From assembly GCF_045223415.1 (NCBI RefSeq), contig NZ_JBEQZJ010000023.1:1-64000 (forward strand): 64,000 nucleotides of DNA, written 5' to 3'. The stretch comes from Hoskinsella mucinilytica. Its GTDB lineage: Bacteria > Bacillota_I > Bacilli_A > Erysipelotrichales > Erysipelotrichaceae. Position numbers and translations under genes: made by a program. The notes under the pieces were generated by a model. The model made no database searches, was not told where the DNA came from, and worked only from the letters and a program-made list of their open reading frames with translations. Below are positions 25,943 to 34,626 of this stretch, piece by piece. Position 1 is the stretch's first letter. Every line of letters begins with the position of its first letter.

Positions 25943-26997
25943 ATCAACACCTCTTTCAAACAAGCAATTAATTCATCATAATCTTGAATGCTTACATCTC
26001 CTAAATGTCCAACACGAAGCATCTTTGTTTTCATAGCCCCTCCACTCGGTGTCAAATAGATCTGATACCTTTTTTTTAACTGTTGATAAACCATTTGTGC
26101 ATCATGATTTATGAATAACAATGGAGTTAACGCATTACTTAATGGAAAAGGTGGTAACATCACCGGTAACGTCTGAATATGTTCTCTAAAATATTGTGCA
26201 CGTCTTTGTATTTGCTTTTGTAAAACATCCACTCCAATTTGTGTGATATGATCTAACATTTGTGATAGTTCCAACAAAACACCGACTGCAGGAGTATTGG
26301 GCGTCTGCCCTCTTTCCATATTTTTCACATGCTCCTTGATACTCAAATACATGCAAATATCCGTTTTCGCTATGATTTTACTTTGATAAAACTGTTCCTT
26401 CATAATGATCATTGAAATACCTGGCGCACAAGCCAATGCCTTTTGCGAAGACAAAATCAATGCATCGATACCATAAGTTTCCATATCCAAAGGATCACTA
26501 AGAAAGGAAGAGATGGCATCAACAATAAGAGAAAGATGATATTTTTTTGCATATGCACTGATCGATTCCAAAGAATAAAGTTGTCCTGTACTTGTTTCAT
26601 GTAAATTAACAAGCAATGCATCATAACAACTACCATCTATTTGATTCAGTTTTTCTTCACTTAATGTTTCAGGAAAAGGTAGCTTTATTTCATCATAAGG
26701 TATTCCATAACAAGCGCATAACTTTGTAAAGCGCTCACCAAAAGAACCTCCATTGATAATCAAAACTCGATTCTCTTTCCTTAAACTACATGCCACAAGA
26801 CTTTCCATTGCACTGGTTCCACTACCGGTAAGAAAGATAGCCCTTCCTTCTTTTACATGTAATATTTGTTTTAATTGTCGTTCCATCTTTAACATCATGT
26901 TAGAAAAATCTTCATCACGAAAATATGGAAGTTGCTGAGATGCTATTTGTTTTGTTTCCGTATACATCTGTACAGGTCCAACAGTAAAAAGCTTCAC
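25939..26997 (-). CDS. Class V aminotransferase, probable 2-aminoethylphosphonate transaminase
   Basis: A 352-residue PLP enzyme of the PhnW/alanine-glyoxylate aminotransferase group. It begins VKLFTVGPVQMY, has GSGTSAMESLVAC (cofactor phosphate region, about residue 60), VDAISSF with the ring-binding Asp, and the Schiff-base lysine in SSQKALACAPG (about residue 189). The initiation codon is GTG at 26997, with AGGAG seven bases upstream. The ATG at 27018 would leave almost no leader after the promoter. PhnW-type enzymes interconvert aminoethylphosphonate and phosphonoacetaldehyde. No phosphonatase (PhnX), PEP mutase or phosphonopyruvate decarboxylase is in the window, so direction is uncertain. 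Confidence 0.8.
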   Translation of the reverse strand: MKLFTVGPVQMYTETKQIASQQLPYFRDEDFSNMMLKMERQLKQILHVKEGRAIFLTGSGTSAMESLVACSLRKENRVLIINGGSFGERFTKLCACYGIPYDEIKLPFPETLSEEKLNQIDGSCYDALLVNLHETSTGQLYSLESISAYAKKYHLSLIVDAISSFLSDPLDMETYGIDALILSSQKALACAPGISMIIMKEQFYQSKIIAKTDICMYLSIKEHVKNMERGQTPNTPAVGVLLELSQMLDHITQIGVDVLQKQIQRRAQYFREHIQTLPVMLPPFPLSNALTPLLFINHDAQMVYQQLKKRYQIYLTPSGGAMKTKMLRVGHLGDVSIQDYDELIACLKEVLI

Positions 26998-27025
26998 TAT
27001 ACCACTCCTTTTGTTCATATTTAAG

Positions 27026-27054
27026 ATTATATGACCATATCATAAACAAATCAA
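27026..27054 (-). promoter_or_regulatory. Promoter of the aminotransferase-cytidylyltransferase pair
   Basis: Minus-strand TTGATT (27049-27054), 17-bp spacer and perfect TATAAT (27026-27031). Expected transcription start is near 27019, immediately before the unused ATG at 27018. Confidence 0.7.
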
Positions 27055-27148
27055 CCATTATTTTCATTTATTTTTGTTCATAATCAATAAATTTATTTAT
27101 ATCACAGAACAAAAGTAACATCTATTCAACACCAATAGTTAAAAAAAT

Positions 27149-27180
27149 AAAACAGCCACTACCAATATAAAAGCTGTTTT
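27149..27180 (-). terminator. Intrinsic terminator after GNAT gene
   Basis: Minus-strand AAAACAGC, 16-nt loop and GCTGTTTT, followed by ATTTTTTT, about 30 bases past the stop codon of the acetyltransferase gene. Confidence 0.7.
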
Positions 27181-27208
27181 GCTATTTCAATATGAAACAC
27201 AAACCGTA

Positions 27209-27778
27209 CTATGGTCTATGCTGTAACACATAATATGAACAATATATTTTTCCATCATGCCCAATCAATTTTTCCTCTGTAGATTCAAAGCCTAGATTTT
27301 TTAGGGCAGCGATTCTTTCTGTTGCGGACGGTATTGCTTTTATCGCAATTTTATCACAATCAAACAAAGAATAAGCCGGTTTTATGATCAAATCTAATAT
27401 TTTCATGATTTCACTTGTTACTTCATAATCACTTCGAAGATCTAATCTAAGTAAACCACAATTTGTAAAATAATCTTTAGAATCCCTATGAAACAGTTCT
27501 AAGGTTCCTATTGCTTCCCTTGTTGCTTTTGAAATGATCGTCCATCTTACAAAACCTTCTCTGCCATATTCAAATAACCAGTAATCAATAGCCTCTTTCA
27601 TTCTGCTCTCACTCGTATAGTAAAAATCATCTCCACCACAATTATCACTATTGAAAAAAGCTACAGCCTTCTTATCAGAATAGACTTTTAATAGATCTTT
27701 TGCATCTCCTCGTTGAACCAACCTTAGCATATAGTCCTCATTCTCGTAAGAAGTACACTCTTGATAAACATTTTCCAC
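27209..27778 (-). CDS. GNAT family N-acetyltransferase (RimJ/RimL-like)
   Basis: A 189-residue protein with the RimJ/RimL-type GNAT layout: acceptor-side N-terminal half (LRLVQRGDAKDLLKVYSD), central beta strand AIGTLELFHRD and a C-terminal AIPSATERIAALKNLGFE, the region that follows the acetyl-CoA site. Substrate unknown. It starts with GTG at 27778, with AAGGAGG eight bases upstream; no ATG is well placed. It lies 40 bp downstream of the broken GNAT gene and is probably in the same transcript. Confidence 0.82.
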   Translation of the reverse strand: MENVYQECTSYENEDYMLRLVQRGDAKDLLKVYSDKKAVAFFNSDNCGGDDFYYTSESRMKEAIDYWLFEYGREGFVRWTIISKATREAIGTLELFHRDSKDYFTNCGLLRLDLRSDYEVTSEIMKILDLIIKPAYSLFDCDKIAIKAIPSATERIAALKNLGFESTEEKLIGHDGKIYCSYYVLQHRP

Positions 27779-27818
27779 TCTTACATCCTCCTTAGTTTAT
27801 CCATATAATTTCACTAAA

Positions 27819-28268
27819 TTATCTTTCCATTTTCAAAAGGTGTTCCTCTGTTCCTTCTTCATATTGCCATTCATTATGATAATGAAATCCATGTTTTTCA
27901 TAAAATGACACTGCCCTTTCATTTTTTTCTAACACCCATAAATATCTGACATCAAAGTTTTGAATAACAAACTCCATTAGTTTCCCACCAATTCCTTCAT
28001 TTGCAAAAAAACTATCAACATAGAGTTCCTTTACTTCTTTATCCTCTATATGAATGAGTCCTTTCACAAATTCATCATCATACACCCAAATATGATGTAA
28101 AGTGTTGAGATCATCCAAGTATTCTTGAGCGAGAGATAACACCTACAGTTCTCCAAAAGAATAGTGATCATTATGAAAGATCGAACGATAATTTAGTCTT
28201 TTTGTAAATACCAATATCTCTGCAATTCTTGAAATATCTTCTTGTTTTGCTTTTCTAATATTGATCAT
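27819..28268 (-). pseudogene. GNAT acetyltransferase interrupted by an in-frame amber codon
   Basis: From an ATG at 28268 (GGGAGAATT upstream) the frame reads MINIRKAKQEDISRIAEIL and continues 41 codons to SFGEL, then meets TAG at 28143-28145. The same frame goes straight on with GTG TTA TCT and runs to a stop at 27819, giving the rest of a complete 149-codon GNAT domain, with the acetyl-CoA loop FFANEGIGGKLMEF and the C-terminal AVSFYEKHGFHYHNEW. The simplest explanation is a single CAG-to-TAG change. The downstream part alone (107 residues from GTG) lacks the first strand and helix and has no good ribosome site. Confidence 0.8.
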
Positions 28269-28377
28269 TTTCTAATTCTCCCAATTTATCATAACGGTTT
28301 TTCTCTTTCCTGTACCAAATCACTATCAAAGGTTATATTTATTGTAACATGATCTATCTTCGTTCCAGTAAAAGATA

Positions 28378-28740
28378 TTACATATTCCTTACTTTTTTCA
28401 GATTTTCCAATAAGATCGAAAATGACTCTATCTTTTTGTCTTCCTTCCATCTTTTACTCCATAAGATTTCTTTTGTTTTGTTATCTTTCACTTCTAAAAT
28501 TCCACTTTTACCATTTAATTCGATGGTTCCATTGACAATCAAATCATCCATATCTTCTGATACACAAAATAATCGTTCATCTATCAACGGGTCTTGCTCA
28601 TCATAATTTTTATCTAACTTCATTTCTAATGTTAACTTTTGCTTATTAGATTTATCAAAGGCATTTGCATTGTCACTTACACATGCCATCAAAAAGGTAA
28701 TATTTATTAACATTGTGAAAAACATTATCGTCTTTTTCAT
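28378..28740 (-). CDS. Small lipoprotein
   Basis: A 120-residue protein with a basic start, a hydrophobic signal (IMFFTMLINITFLMAC) and a lipobox ending in Cys20, so it should be lipid-anchored on the outer membrane face. The mature part is short, charged and rich in Lys and Asp, with beta-strand-like stretches (LIVNGTIELNGKSGILEVKD). No known family is recognised. It is alone between small accessory genes. Confidence 0.7.
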   Translation of the reverse strand: MKKTIMFFTMLINITFLMACVSDNANAFDKSNKQKLTLEMKLDKNYDEQDPLIDERLFCVSEDMDDLIVNGTIELNGKSGILEVKDNKTKEILWSKRWKEDKKIESFSILLENLKKVRNM

Positions 28741-28766
28741 ACAGTGATCACCATTACTTTCTTAAT

Positions 28767-29162
28767 TTAGTTTAAACACCATGTTACCATTTTTGTAATT
28801 AGTTCAACTGGCAATGCTTTATCATAGGGAAAATAAATTGCACTTTTTTTTGTATCAAAATCATTTAATTCAGATGCAAATTCTTCTATAGCTTCGACGC
28901 CCACATAAAAACTGATATGCTTTTTGCAAGCAGAAAAGGAAATAGACTTTCCCTCTTTTTCATAATAAGGCATGCTCCAAACGATACGTTCCTTGATATT
29001 CGGAACACTTTGCTGCAAAGCATTCATCATCTCTATCAAATTAGGACGTATCTCTGATGGTAGAGATTCTATGTATTCTAATACTGTTTCTGGCGCTTTA
29101 CCACAATAATGAGCTTGATTAGTTCTTTTAAATTCTCTACCACATTTAGGGCATATCCACAT
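28767..29162 (-). CDS. DUF1801 domain protein with N-terminal zinc knuckle
   Basis: A 131-residue protein. The N-terminus MWICPKCGREFKRTNQAHYC has a CxxC pair followed by His and Cys that could bind zinc. The rest is a DUF1801/YdhG-type domain (IKERIVWSMPYYEKEGKSIS, HISFYVG, YFPYDKALP). Members of the broader group include iron-related chaperones, but the function here is unknown. AGGAGG precedes the start. Confidence 0.8.
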   Translation of the reverse strand: MWICPKCGREFKRTNQAHYCGKAPETVLEYIESLPSEIRPNLIEMMNALQQSVPNIKERIVWSMPYYEKEGKSISFSACKKHISFYVGVEAIEEFASELNDFDTKKSAIYFPYDKALPVELITKMVTWCLN

Positions 29163-29185
29163 ATCTATTTCCTCCTAATCTTAAT

Positions 29186-29635
29186 TCACCAAGTATACTG
29201 TCTTATTTGACGTATGGCCTTTTGTCTATCTTTATATATCAAATGTTGCATGCTTTCATCATATATTTTTTGATACCCTTCTAATGCTTTAAGAATGATA
29301 TCTATAAGCTCCGGTTTATATTTAGCTATGATTGGCGTATCTTGGATACATTGCCTAGCTGTGATCGGCTTATCATCTTCTATATGTTTTAACCAATCAT
29401 AAATGATATCATTTACACGATCATCTATATCCCATTTGGCATTATATGCAATCAAACGTAACCCTCTTGTTCGAATATAGGAATGCTCTTGATTGTTCAT
29501 CATTTCAACAAATCTGTCAAAATATGGGTAACATTGATTGCTTTCCTCACTAACCACTAATAGCTCTTTTAACGCTTTATATGCCTGCTTATTCTCTGAA
29601 TGTATCAACATATCTATCCATAACGTAACATCCAT
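29186..29635 (-). CDS. HEAT-like helical repeat protein
   Basis: A 149-residue all-helical protein with HEAT-like phrasing (IRTRGLRLIAYNAKW, ITARQCIQDTPIIAKYKPEL). Similar proteins are often labelled SufBD-like, but nothing ties this one to Fe-S assembly. The tail is basic and aromatic (KDRQKAIRQIRQYTW). It lies 20 bp behind an XRE regulator gene and 23 bp before the DUF1801 gene, suggesting one small operon. Confidence 0.6.
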   Translation of the reverse strand: MDVTLWIDMLIHSENKQAYKALKELLVVSEESNQCYPYFDRFVEMMNNQEHSYIRTRGLRLIAYNAKWDIDDRVNDIIYDWLKHIEDDKPITARQCIQDTPIIAKYKPELIDIILKALEGYQKIYDESMQHLIYKDRQKAIRQIRQYTW

Positions 29636-29655
29636 TTTATGAACCTCCCTTTTCC

Positions 29656-30120
29656 TTATTTGCTTGTGTTACTCTTACGATTTTTCCATATATGATACAG
29701 AATATCTTTCAGAACCAAGAATGCATCTAGTTCATCAAGGTGATATTCTTGTCCTAATTCATCTAACATACTACTTATTCTAGTAGCATAATATGGAATG
29801 TTTACTTCTTTTTGATATTCAAGTAAGATAGGATATTTTTTACCCCATGCATTTGTCCAGTTTATTTTATCGTTCATTTCTTCATTCGTTTGTTCAATCA
29901 TATCTTCGATTTCTTTTTTATCCAGATCAAAATCAATCAATTCATCTAATGTCACATTGTAAAGCTTGGCCATTTTTTTAGCCTGATATATATCAGGTAT
30001 CGTTTCTTCTGTTTCCCATTTCGAAATTGTCTGTCTACTTACTCCTAATTTTTCTGCGACTGTTTCCTGTGAAAAACCACACCTTTTTCTTGCATGAAAT
30101 AAATGATTACCTAATTCCAT
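29656..30120 (-). CDS. XRE-family transcriptional regulator
   Basis: A 154-residue protein with an N-terminal helix-turn-helix (FSQETVAEKLGVSRQTISKWE) and a helical C-terminal part. The ATG at 30120 is chosen because GGAGG stands eight bases upstream; the ATG at 30126 is only two bases from it. It probably controls the small accessory cluster downstream. Confidence 0.85.
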   Translation of the reverse strand: MELGNHLFHARKRCGFSQETVAEKLGVSRQTISKWETEETIPDIYQAKKMAKLYNVTLDELIDFDLDKKEIEDMIEQTNEEMNDKINWTNAWGKKYPILLEYQKEVNIPYYATRISSMLDELGQEYHLDELDAFLVLKDILYHIWKNRKSNTSK

Positions 30121-30254
30121 TTTCATTACCTCCTTTTTTTGTTTACACCATTAGTATATCGTTTGTTAGGAAATAACACTATCAACGATAACTGTCAAAA
30201 ATGCACGTTTATTTAACTACTTCTTTCACTAACATCATTTTTAGAATTCCTTAT

Positions 30255-30965
30255 CTAGTAGGACATATGATTTCTTATTTTCTTGATGTTATGATTCATC
30301 AAATGCCTACCGAAATGGCTATATAGAAAGGCTTTCATATATGACATTTCTTGATGATGTTTCTTTAGCAAGTCGTCGGGACAATTAAAAACGCCGAAAT
30401 CTTGTGTAATGCCCTCACTTTGTATATAGGTATTATTTCGCTCAAAATCAATGATAGGATTTAGAAAGTCCTTGACCGCAACACCATACCCACAAAAAGC
30501 CCCTAAGCAAGTTGCATTCATATTTTGTAACTGAGAAAGATACTTTTTATCTAAGATGAATGCCTCTAATTCATACCATACCCCATCCAAATAGACCTCT
30601 ACCCAACTGTGAAAGATATGTTGAGGAGCATTCTTATATATCAACCCTGTCATTGCTCCCTTTTGCAATTTTTTATCAATCGTAAATCCATGGATTCGAC
30701 ATGGAACATTTACCGCACGCAATAATGCCATAAATAAAGTCCCTTTTGTATTACATTGCCCATATCCATCATCAAGCACTTTAGATGCAGGGATATGATC
30801 ATCCACATTATAACCAAATAGGATTTCATCACGGACATAGTTATATATTTGCTTGATCCGCTCATATTCATTCATTTGTTTCCAAAGTCTATCATTAACT
30901 AATTGCTGTATATTTGTAGCTGAATAGTTTAACATAGGTGTTTCTTGCATGTATTGTTCCATCAT
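30255..30965 (-). CDS. Transglutaminase-like cysteine protease-fold protein
   Basis: A 236-residue protein. The transglutaminase-like core has the catalytic Cys in GYGQCNTKGTLFMALLRAV (about residue 80) and the His in HIFHSWVEVYLDG (about residue 118); a Glu/Asp follows in WYELEAF. No signal peptide is seen, so it acts in the cytoplasm. Such proteins may cleave or cross-link peptides; the substrate is unknown. The start at 30965 follows TTGGAG. Confidence 0.8.
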   Translation of the reverse strand: MMEQYMQETPMLNYSATNIQQLVNDRLWKQMNEYERIKQIYNYVRDEILFGYNVDDHIPASKVLDDGYGQCNTKGTLFMALLRAVNVPCRIHGFTIDKKLQKGAMTGLIYKNAPQHIFHSWVEVYLDGVWYELEAFILDKKYLSQLQNMNATCLGAFCGYGVAVKDFLNPIIDFERNNTYIQSEGITQDFGVFNCPDDLLKKHHQEMSYMKAFLYSHFGRHLMNHNIKKIRNHMSY

Positions 30966-31201
30966 ATAGTATTCTCCAAAAATCTTATTTTGCTTTCTTT
31001 TCACTCATCATAACATAATTCATTTGGTGTCACAATATGATCTCGGTTTTTCAAAGCTCAAGTATGATCTATTGATAAAAGAATGCTATTGAGCAAGAGT
31101 AAATCCAACGAATCCCTCTATAGAGATAAGGTTCCTGTCTGCCTCTTTAAAGTGGAATTTAATTTTCTCTTCAGAATTTTCAAAAAAAATAAAAAAAAGG
31201 G

Positions 31202-31229
31202 TTGCAATTTTTCAAAAATATAATATAAT
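31202..31229 (+). promoter_or_regulatory. Promoter of the tRNA operon
   Basis: TTGCAA (31202-31207), 16-bp spacer and TATAAT (31224-31229), about 55 bases upstream of tRNA-Cys. The gap 31005-31201 before it shows no gene. Confidence 0.65.
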
Positions 31230-31284
31230 ATTAAAGCAACAAGTTCTAGCAAGGATTGCTGATGATGTTGATCGTTCTCTATAT

Positions 31285-31358
31285 GGTTCCGTAGCCAAGT
31301 GGTAAGGCAATAGACTGCAACTCTGTGATCATCGGTTCAAGTCCGATCGGAACCTCCA
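31285..31358 (+). tRNA. tRNA-Cys (GCA)
   Basis: A full cloverleaf. The acceptor stem GGTTCCG pairs with CGGAACC and U73 is the discriminator, as expected for Cys. The anticodon loop CTGCAAC gives anticodon GCA at 31317-31319. The T arm has GGTTCAAGTCC, and CCA is encoded. Confidence 0.95.
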
Positions 31359-31363
31359 AGTAT

Positions 31364-31451
31364 GGGGTCGTGGCGAAATAGGCAGACGCAACGGACTTAA
31401 AATCCGTTGGGAGTTAATCCCGTGTGGGTTCAAGTCCCACCGTCCCCACCA
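31364..31451 (+). tRNA. tRNA-Leu (TAA)
   Basis: A class II tRNA of 88 bases with a long variable arm (TGGGAGTTAATCCCG), anticodon loop CTTAAAA giving TAA at 31398-31400, GTTCAAGTCCC T arm and encoded CCA. The acceptor stem has one U-U mismatch at 5:68. It lies 5 bp after tRNA-Cys; both share the promoter and terminator. Confidence 0.95.
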
Positions 31452-31463
31452 TACGTAAATAAA

Positions 31464-31488
31464 AGTCTTTGTAAAAAGACTTTTTTTA
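31464..31488 (+). terminator. Intrinsic terminator of the tRNA operon
   Basis: AGTCTTT, short loop and AAAGACT followed by seven T, 12 bases after tRNA-Leu. Confidence 0.85.
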
Positions 31489-31572
31489 TATATATTTTTC
31501 GTTTCAAAGGTAATGCTTATTTTATTAGTTTCTTCCATAACCAAAAAAAAACATCTATAAACCATTAACTTA

Positions 31573-31613
31573 TCAATAAAATTATACATCTACGTATAAA
31601 AGACCAGATTAAC
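31573..31613 (+). repeat. Direct repeat copy 1 flanking the restriction-modification operon
   Basis: A 41-bp stretch that matches 34713-34753 at about 37 of 41 positions and in the same orientation; the core TAAAATTATACATCTACG is identical. It lies 122 bp downstream of tRNA-Leu. Confidence 0.75.
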
Positions 31614-31634
31614 CAACATTCAATCTGATCTTTT
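31598..31634. terminator. Hairpin between tRNA operon and restriction genes
   Basis: AAAAGACCAGATT, 11-nt loop and AATCTGATCTTTT (one G-U pair) with T-rich ends on both strands. It can end transcripts from the restriction operon and overlaps direct repeat copy 1. Confidence 0.65.
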
Positions 31635-31783
31635 ATTTTGTATTTCATTGTAAGCACCTTCCTTATACATAAAGTATATCAGCTATTCTCACATCATTTA
31701 TGAAACAATTTAAATTTTCTTATGTTAGGGTTGTCTTATGGGGATTCACAAAGAAATATAATTTTTTTATGTTTATAATATTT

Positions 31784-32602
31784 TTATTTTAAACGATTAA
31801 ATCCCTCGTATGAATTAAACCCAAGCATGTATACAGCCATTGCTATGGATAAATCTTCAGATTCAATATTCAACTCTTTAGCTAAAGATTTAATTTCATT
31901 AATGACTGTATCATGGGGAATTGATAGTCCATTCATTGTATCTACAACAGATTGAATCGTATTTGGTAAAACTAAACACATTTGATAAAAAGCATCTGTC
32001 TGCCCTGTTACCAAAGTATAGAACTGATCAAGACTGACTCTTCTAATTAATTTATGTTCCATTTTTTGTCCGTCAACCGTAGTTTTCCATTTAATGTTTT
32101 GTGATTTTTTCGCAATTGCTTCTACTAAAAAGCATGCACAATCATCATCTTTCAAAAGCTGATGTTGCATTTTCATAAATGTTTTTCCTGCTGAAGAAGA
32201 ATTCATTGTATTATGTTTATTCTTCATCTCAACATAAACTCTGTGGACTATAGAACCATCGGGTAATGAGATACCATCTACATTTTCAAAAATAACATCC
32301 CAACCACCTTCTTTTCCATTATCTGGTACTCTACAATTTTCAATATATTGAAATATTCTTTGGTGAAAATATCCTATATCGTTATTGTTGGACTTATCAC
32401 GTTGTCTAAAAATTTCATTACTAATAATTTCATCCCAAGTTGCATGATAAACAGTTTTATCAAAAATTAGTTTTACAGGATCAACAATATTTTTATTAAA
32501 TCTTTTTAAATCAAATGATTCTAATTTTTCTCCATACTTTTCAATTGTTAATTTAACATGGTTTCTAAAATCTTCTTCATTAATAAATGTAAGTGGCCAC
32601 AT
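31784..32602 (-). CDS. Eco47II-family type II restriction endonuclease (GGNCC type)
   Basis: A 272-residue enzyme. It carries the family's landmarks: NKNIVDPVKLIFDK, the FRQRDKSNNNDIGYFHQRIF stretch, the catalytic Asp in GGWDVIFENVDG (about residue 97) and the ExK of the nuclease core in VYVEMKNKHNTMN (about residue 124). RRVSLDQFYTLVTGQ follows. Eco47II and Sau96I relatives cut GGNCC; specificity is inferred from the family. Its start shares a base with the methyltransferase stop (TAATG), so the nuclease is made only after the methylase. Confidence 0.85.
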   Translation of the reverse strand: MWPLTFINEEDFRNHVKLTIEKYGEKLESFDLKRFNKNIVDPVKLIFDKTVYHATWDEIISNEIFRQRDKSNNNDIGYFHQRIFQYIENCRVPDNGKEGGWDVIFENVDGISLPDGSIVHRVYVEMKNKHNTMNSSSAGKTFMKMQHQLLKDDDCACFLVEAIAKKSQNIKWKTTVDGQKMEHKLIRRVSLDQFYTLVTGQTDAFYQMCLVLPNTIQSVVDTMNGLSIPHDTVINEIKSLAKELNIESEDLSIAMAVYMLGFNSYEGFNRLK

Positions 32603-33819
32603 TACAAATCCTCCAATCCTTCTTTTATTTTCAAGGCTACTGCATATGCTAGATTTACTGGTACTGCATTTCCAACTTGTTTGTATTGTTGTCCAATACT
32701 ACCACAGAACATCCATTCATCAGGGAAACTTTGACATCTTGCATTTTCTCTTACTGTAAATGGTCTTGCCTCTAATGGATGGCAACGATCTGTTTGTTTT
32801 TGACTAGGAGATGTTAAAACTGTTAACGAAGGTTCATCTAAACTTAAACGTCTTAATATACCTGTTCTTCCACCTTCCATATACCAACAACTTTTCATAT
32901 ATTTTTTTGCTATTTCCTCTGGAATATCTCTCCAGTACCCTCCTGGTGGCACCAATTCAAATATTTTTTTCTTGTACTCTGAATAAACAGCTCCATCACT
33001 TTTTGGACAATCCAATAAAACATCACGTAATACTGGTTTATATTCTAATGGTACAGGAAATGTAAAGTTAATCTTATCTACTAAGTCATTACGAATACCA
33101 ATTGTTATCAATCTCTCTCTTTTTTGTGCGACTCCATAATCCCATGCATTCAATACATCTTTTTTTATAGTATATCCTTCTTTTTCGAAAATATCTAAAA
33201 TAGTTGCATACGTGCGCCCTTTATTATGTGTTCGCAATCCTTTTACGTTTTCGAATAAAAACATTTTTGGTTGTAATTTATGTAAAAATTTTGCATAGTG
33301 ATAAAATAAAGTCCCTCTTGCATCTTCAAGTCCTAAACGTTTTCCAGCATAAGAGAAACTTTGACATGGAGATCCTCCAGATAATAAATCAAGCTCTCCT
33401 TTTTTAATATTAAATAATTCCTCTAAATCTAATTTTGATATATTTGCAATATCATCATTAATAACATTCCAATTGGGACGATTAACTTTTAATGTATTTG
33501 AAGCATCTTTATCTAATTCAATTAACCCTAAACTAGAAAAACCGGCTTTTTCTAATCCTAAAGCTAAACCACCTGCCCCTGCAAATAATTCTATAACTTT
33601 CAAGTTTCCGTTTTCTTTTCTTTTTCTTTTATTCACAAACTCTGTAATATTACCTTTTAGAAGAGTACATACTTTATTAGCATCTTCAAAAGCTAATTCT
33701 TCATTGTTTTCTATTCTGTTTAATACATTCATATCTATACGAGTACTTTTAGCCAAAGTTGCATAATTCTTTTTATCATTAACACAATAATCATATAATT
33801 TCGATTGATTAATTTCCAT
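32602..33819 (-). CDS. C5-cytosine DNA methyltransferase with N-terminal HTH
   Basis: A 405-residue methylase. Residues 1-65 form a helix-turn-helix-like extension (YATLAKSTRIDMNVLNRIEN), as in M.SsoII-type enzymes that also regulate transcription. The methylase motifs follow in order: I (ELFAGAGGLALGLEKAG, about 76), IV with the catalytic Cys (GGSPCQSFSYAGKR, about 148), VI (LFENVKGL), VIII (QKRERLITIG) and X (GNAVPVNLAYAVA, about 385). It should protect the host from the Eco47II-type nuclease encoded next. AAAGGAGAG precedes the start. Confidence 0.92.
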   Translation of the reverse strand: MEINQSKLYDYCVNDKKNYATLAKSTRIDMNVLNRIENNEELAFEDANKVCTLLKGNITEFVNKRKRKENGNLKVIELFAGAGGLALGLEKAGFSSLGLIELDKDASNTLKVNRPNWNVINDDIANISKLDLEELFNIKKGELDLLSGGSPCQSFSYAGKRLGLEDARGTLFYHYAKFLHKLQPKMFLFENVKGLRTHNKGRTYATILDIFEKEGYTIKKDVLNAWDYGVAQKRERLITIGIRNDLVDKINFTFPVPLEYKPVLRDVLLDCPKSDGAVYSEYKKKIFELVPPGGYWRDIPEEIAKKYMKSCWYMEGGRTGILRRLSLDEPSLTVLTSPSQKQTDRCHPLEARPFTVRENARCQSFPDEWMFCGSIGQQYKQVGNAVPVNLAYAVALKIKEGLEDL

Positions 33820-33855
33820 AAGTACTCTCCTTTCCTATTACTCACTTATAATATT

Positions 33856-34533
33856 TTATTTTAATTCTATAGCATCTATAATTTGTCCTTCTTTGGGATT
33901 AAATAAAACCATCTGATAATTAAATGGTACTTTATTTAATTGCAAACTTTTGAATATACTAAATAAATTTTTTTGATTTTCAACACTAGCATCAAAAACA
34001 ATATGTATGCCTTTTAAAACAATTTCATCTATGCAGAAAAAAGCAGCCATTGATGATGTTATATAATAAATCGCCTCATCATTAGAAATATGTTGAACCT
34101 CTTTATTAAATGATTCGCTTATTGAACCCACAACAATTTTATTATTAGGCTCTCTTTTTTTAGTTAACTGCCCTGCATATGTTAATTCACCTAAATCCTT
34201 TGTTTGATATATTACAGGTGCCTCATCAATATTCCATCCTTCTAAATATAAATAAGACATATATCTTGATAACACTTCTGCTTGAGAGACAATAAAATCA
34301 TCTTCACATTTAATAATTTCATCTCTCCTAAAAAGTATTTTTGTAATTACCGATAACCTATTTTCATTTAAATAATTACAAATACTATCTAGTACTCTAT
34401 TGCTTGGTGTTTTTATCTTGTTTGCTTCTATTTGTTTTATTGTATTAATATTTACATCAAGAAAATCCGCAATTTGTGCTTGCGTTAAATGATCTCGATC
34501 ACGTATATCTTTTACGAAATCACAAAATGCCAT
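33856..34533 (-). CDS. HTH regulator of the restriction-modification operon
   Basis: A 225-residue protein. Residues 1-62 are a Cro/CI helix-turn-helix (LTQAQIADFLDVNINTIKQIE). The remaining 160 residues form an alpha/beta domain of unknown family, larger than the usual 80-residue control (C) proteins. It is 36 bp upstream of the methylase in the same direction. It may act as a timing regulator through the palindrome at 34627-34641. The C-terminal domain resembles domains in ImmA-linked phage regulators only in length; no metalloprotease HExxH is present. Confidence 0.7.
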   Translation of the reverse strand: MAFCDFVKDIRDRDHLTQAQIADFLDVNINTIKQIEANKIKTPSNRVLDSICNYLNENRLSVITKILFRRDEIIKCEDDFIVSQAEVLSRYMSYLYLEGWNIDEAPVIYQTKDLGELTYAGQLTKKREPNNKIVVGSISESFNKEVQHISNDEAIYYITSSMAAFFCIDEIVLKGIHIVFDASVENQKNLFSIFKSLQLNKVPFNYQMVLFNPKEGQIIDAIELK

Positions 34534-34626
34534 TTTAACCACTCATCCTTTCCCATATCATTATACATTATTTTTTGCATCTATGATATAGAAAAGTTTA
34601 ATTATTTTGATTTTAACATTGCAATT

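Noticed and set aside
27019..27208. Possible riboswitch or small gene between the aminotransferase and GNAT genes
   Set aside because: Only a promoter and one terminator hairpin are visible; no conserved riboswitch core was recognised.
31329..31589. A minus-strand reading frame of 86 codons across the tRNA genes
   Set aside because: It is antisense to tRNA-Cys and tRNA-Leu and their terminator, and has no ribosome site.
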